Below the pieces are notes generated by a model. That model worked only from the letters and a program-made list of their open reading frames with translations. It did no database searches and was not told where the DNA came from. Both the position numbers and the translations under genes were made by a program. From assembly GCA_017463985.1 (NCBI GenBank), contig JAFUEH010000020.1, positions 1 through 64,000 on the forward strand: 64,000 bases of DNA, given 5' to 3'. Shown here in pieces: positions 62,822 through 64,000 of the stretch. Each line of letters starts with the position of its first letter. The first letter of the stretch is position 1. Source of the DNA: Eubacterium sp. Lineage in GTDB: Bacteria > Bacillota > Clostridia > Oscillospirales > Acutalibacteraceae.

Positions 62822-63040
62822 TTGGATATTAGCTTAATTTTTAAAATCGCGGCCATCGGTATTATCGTGGCGCTGCTGCATACGCTGCTGGTGCGCTCCG
62901 GCAGAGACGATCAGGCAATGCTGGTGACGTTGGCTGGTGTGATCGTTGTGATGACGATGCTGATACCGCAGATCAGCGCGTTGTTCCGGTCTGTGCGCGA
63001 CCTGTTCGACCTGTCCTTTCGGTTAGTGCTATGGCGGTGA
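62822..63040 (+). CDS. spoIIIAC: Stage III sporulation protein AC
   Basis: A 72-residue protein with two membrane segments (about 5-23 and 32-54), the usual SpoIIIAC layout: IFKIAAIGIIVALLHTLLVR and MLVTLAGVIVVM. TTG start behind CGGAGTGA. It overlaps spoIIIAD by 10 bases. Confidence 0.92.
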   Translation: MDISLIFKIAAIGIIVALLHTLLVRSGRDDQAMLVTLAGVIVVMTMLIPQISALFRSVRDLFDLSFRLVLWR

Positions 63041-63417
63041 TCACATTCATCGGTATCGCCGTCTGCATATTGCTCTGCGCACTGCTGATACGCGAGCAGC
63101 ACCGAGCGATCGCAGCCCTGCTGACGCTTGGCGGTGTATGCCTGCTGTTCGGCACCGCTGCGGCGGAGATCCGTACGGTTGCTGACAGGGTGCAGCAGCT
63201 GACGGCAGACGTCCCTTCGGCTGCAGAATATATTAAGCTGATGCTCAAGGTACTGGCAATCACCTTGTTAACGCAGCTCGTCAGTAATCTTTGCCGCGAT
63301 CACGGCGAAAGCGCCTTGGCTGGCGTGACAGAGCTGTGTGCCAAGGCGGTCGTCATCGTTTTAGTATTGCCGGTTTTTGAAACAGTTATAACGATTGTGA
63401 GCGGATTAATGCAATGA
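63031..63417 (+). CDS. spoIIIAD: Stage III sporulation protein AD
   Basis: This 128-residue membrane protein has about four hydrophobic segments, with EQHRAIAALLTLGGVCLLF and YIKLMLKVLAITLLTQL, as in SpoIIIAD. It overlaps spoIIIAE by four bases. Confidence 0.92.
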   Translation: MAVITFIGIAVCILLCALLIREQHRAIAALLTLGGVCLLFGTAAAEIRTVADRVQQLTADVPSAAEYIKLMLKVLAITLLTQLVSNLCRDHGESALAGVTELCAKAVVIVLVLPVFETVITIVSGLMQ

Positions 63418-64000
63418 AAAAACGGTTCATCGCTGCGCTGGTACTGCTTGTGCTCTTGTTTGTGCCTTTCGTAGCCTTGGCGGAGGAGCCGCCTTATGAC
63501 GAGGAGCGTTACGGGGAGCTGCTGTCAGCTTATGATTTGTCTGCTTTTGAGGAGGAGCTGGACAGCGATACTTATGATATGCTGCAGTCGCTTGGCCTGT
63601 TGGATTTTTCTTATGAATCACTGTCCGGCTTACAACCGGACGCCGTGCTGACGTTGCTCCGCGACCTGATCGCTGAGAAAATCAGGTCGCCGCTGGGCAG
63701 TGTTTCGGCGCTGTTGATCTTTATCGTGCTGTCCGCACTGTTTAGCAGCCTTGGCAGCGAAGAAAGCAGCATGACGCCGCTGTATTCGACTGTTTCTGCG
63801 CTGGTGATCGCTGCGGTGTTGATCGTAAAGCTCAGTCCTGCTGTCAGCCTGGCCGCTACGGCAATCGGTGTAGCGGCTGATTTTATTTATGCGTTTATGC
63901 CGATGTTTGTGACGATTGTGATCGCCGGCGGCGGTGTGACAACAGGGTTTGCTACCAACGCCATGCTCCTGATGCTTTCACAGGGACTGTCCGTGCTGGC
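63414..64000 (+). CDS. spoIIIAE: Stage III sporulation protein AE, partial
   Basis: The first 195 codons are present; the window ends inside the gene. A signal peptide (1-24, ending VALA) is followed by an acidic outer segment and then the multi-pass region beginning SPLGSVSALLIFIVLSALF, with FMPMFVTIVIAGGG, both typical of SpoIIIAE. It starts ATG at 63414, coupled to spoIIIAD by ATGA. Full-length family members have about 390 residues. Confidence 0.93.
   Translation, partial: MKKRFIAALVLLVLLFVPFVALAEEPPYDEERYGELLSAYDLSAFEEELDSDTYDMLQSLGLLDFSYESLSGLQPDAVLTLLRDLIAEKIRSPLGSVSALLIFIVLSALFSSLGSEESSMTPLYSTVSALVIAAVLIVKLSPAVSLAATAIGVAADFIYAFMPMFVTIVIAGGGVTTGFATNAMLLMLSQGLSVL

Overview
The window looks like a chromosome segment from an anaerobic, spore-forming Clostridia-type Firmicute, probably a gut relative of the Oscillospirales/Ruminococcaceae. 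This is an inference from gene content: the spoIIIA operon, spoIIID, CotF-like coat genes, BspA-like surface proteins, a large GH2 beta-galactosidase, DUF1848, and a SAM-I riboswitch ahead of metK. The backbone has moderate GC with strong Shine-Dalgarno sites and consensus sigma-A promoters.

Layout. 1-3.8 kb: a PadR-type regulator with a HAAS-like membrane protein and two more membrane proteins. 3.84-14.15 kb: an AT-rich integrated element of about 10.3 kb with matching inverted ends. It carries tnpV, a DUF6809 gene, a 7TM-like protein with a PrsW protease, an amidase lipoprotein, a lipoprotein with two Cro/CI-like helix-turn-helix repeats, a membrane-anchored secreted protein, a TetR regulator with a clear candidate operator, a 0.6 kb repeat array, oriT-like hairpins, a Mob/Pre relaxase, a TnpW-like protein and a large serine recombinase. 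This is the Tn4451-type mobilizable layout with envelope-directed cargo. 14.2-21.6 kb: tepA, ylzJ-like, a UppP-like protein lacking its catalytic residues, spoIIIE/ftsK, ygiQ-like, comEA and comF, tightly packed. 21.6-22.7 kb: tRNA-Leu and a DUF1848 gene. 22.8-27.7 kb: a response regulator, an intramembrane-sensing kinase and an ABC transporter, with two similar BceR-type sites at the same distance from the two start codons. 27.8-33.4 kb: an FMN reductase with an apparent ATA start, a Tet(M)-like GTPase fused to a Rae1/YacP-like NYN nuclease domain, and a secreted modular protein. 33.5-43 kb: coat genes, beta-galactosidase, comEC, holA, an M5-like toprim protein, tmcAL and ackA. 43-47.8 kb: a PC4-like protein, alaS, a HIT protein, a phosphoribosyltransferase and thrH. 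47.9-55.9 kb: a 1207-residue BspA-like leucine-rich-repeat protein, a zinc-knot epimerase, a SAM-I riboswitch with metK, a 303-bp MITE-like element and proC. 55.9-61.3 kb: spoIIID, a DUF5640-like protein, prs and a GtrA-YfhO fusion. 61.4-64 kb: spoIIIAA to spoIIIAE, the last cut by the window end.

The best candidate for an undescribed system is the element cargo between about 4.9 and 9.4 kb, above all the exported lipoprotein made of two DNA-binding-type folds. Also notable are the UppP-like pseudoenzyme in the tepA-spoIIIE cluster, the GTPase-NYN fusion, and the 303-bp structured repeat after metK.
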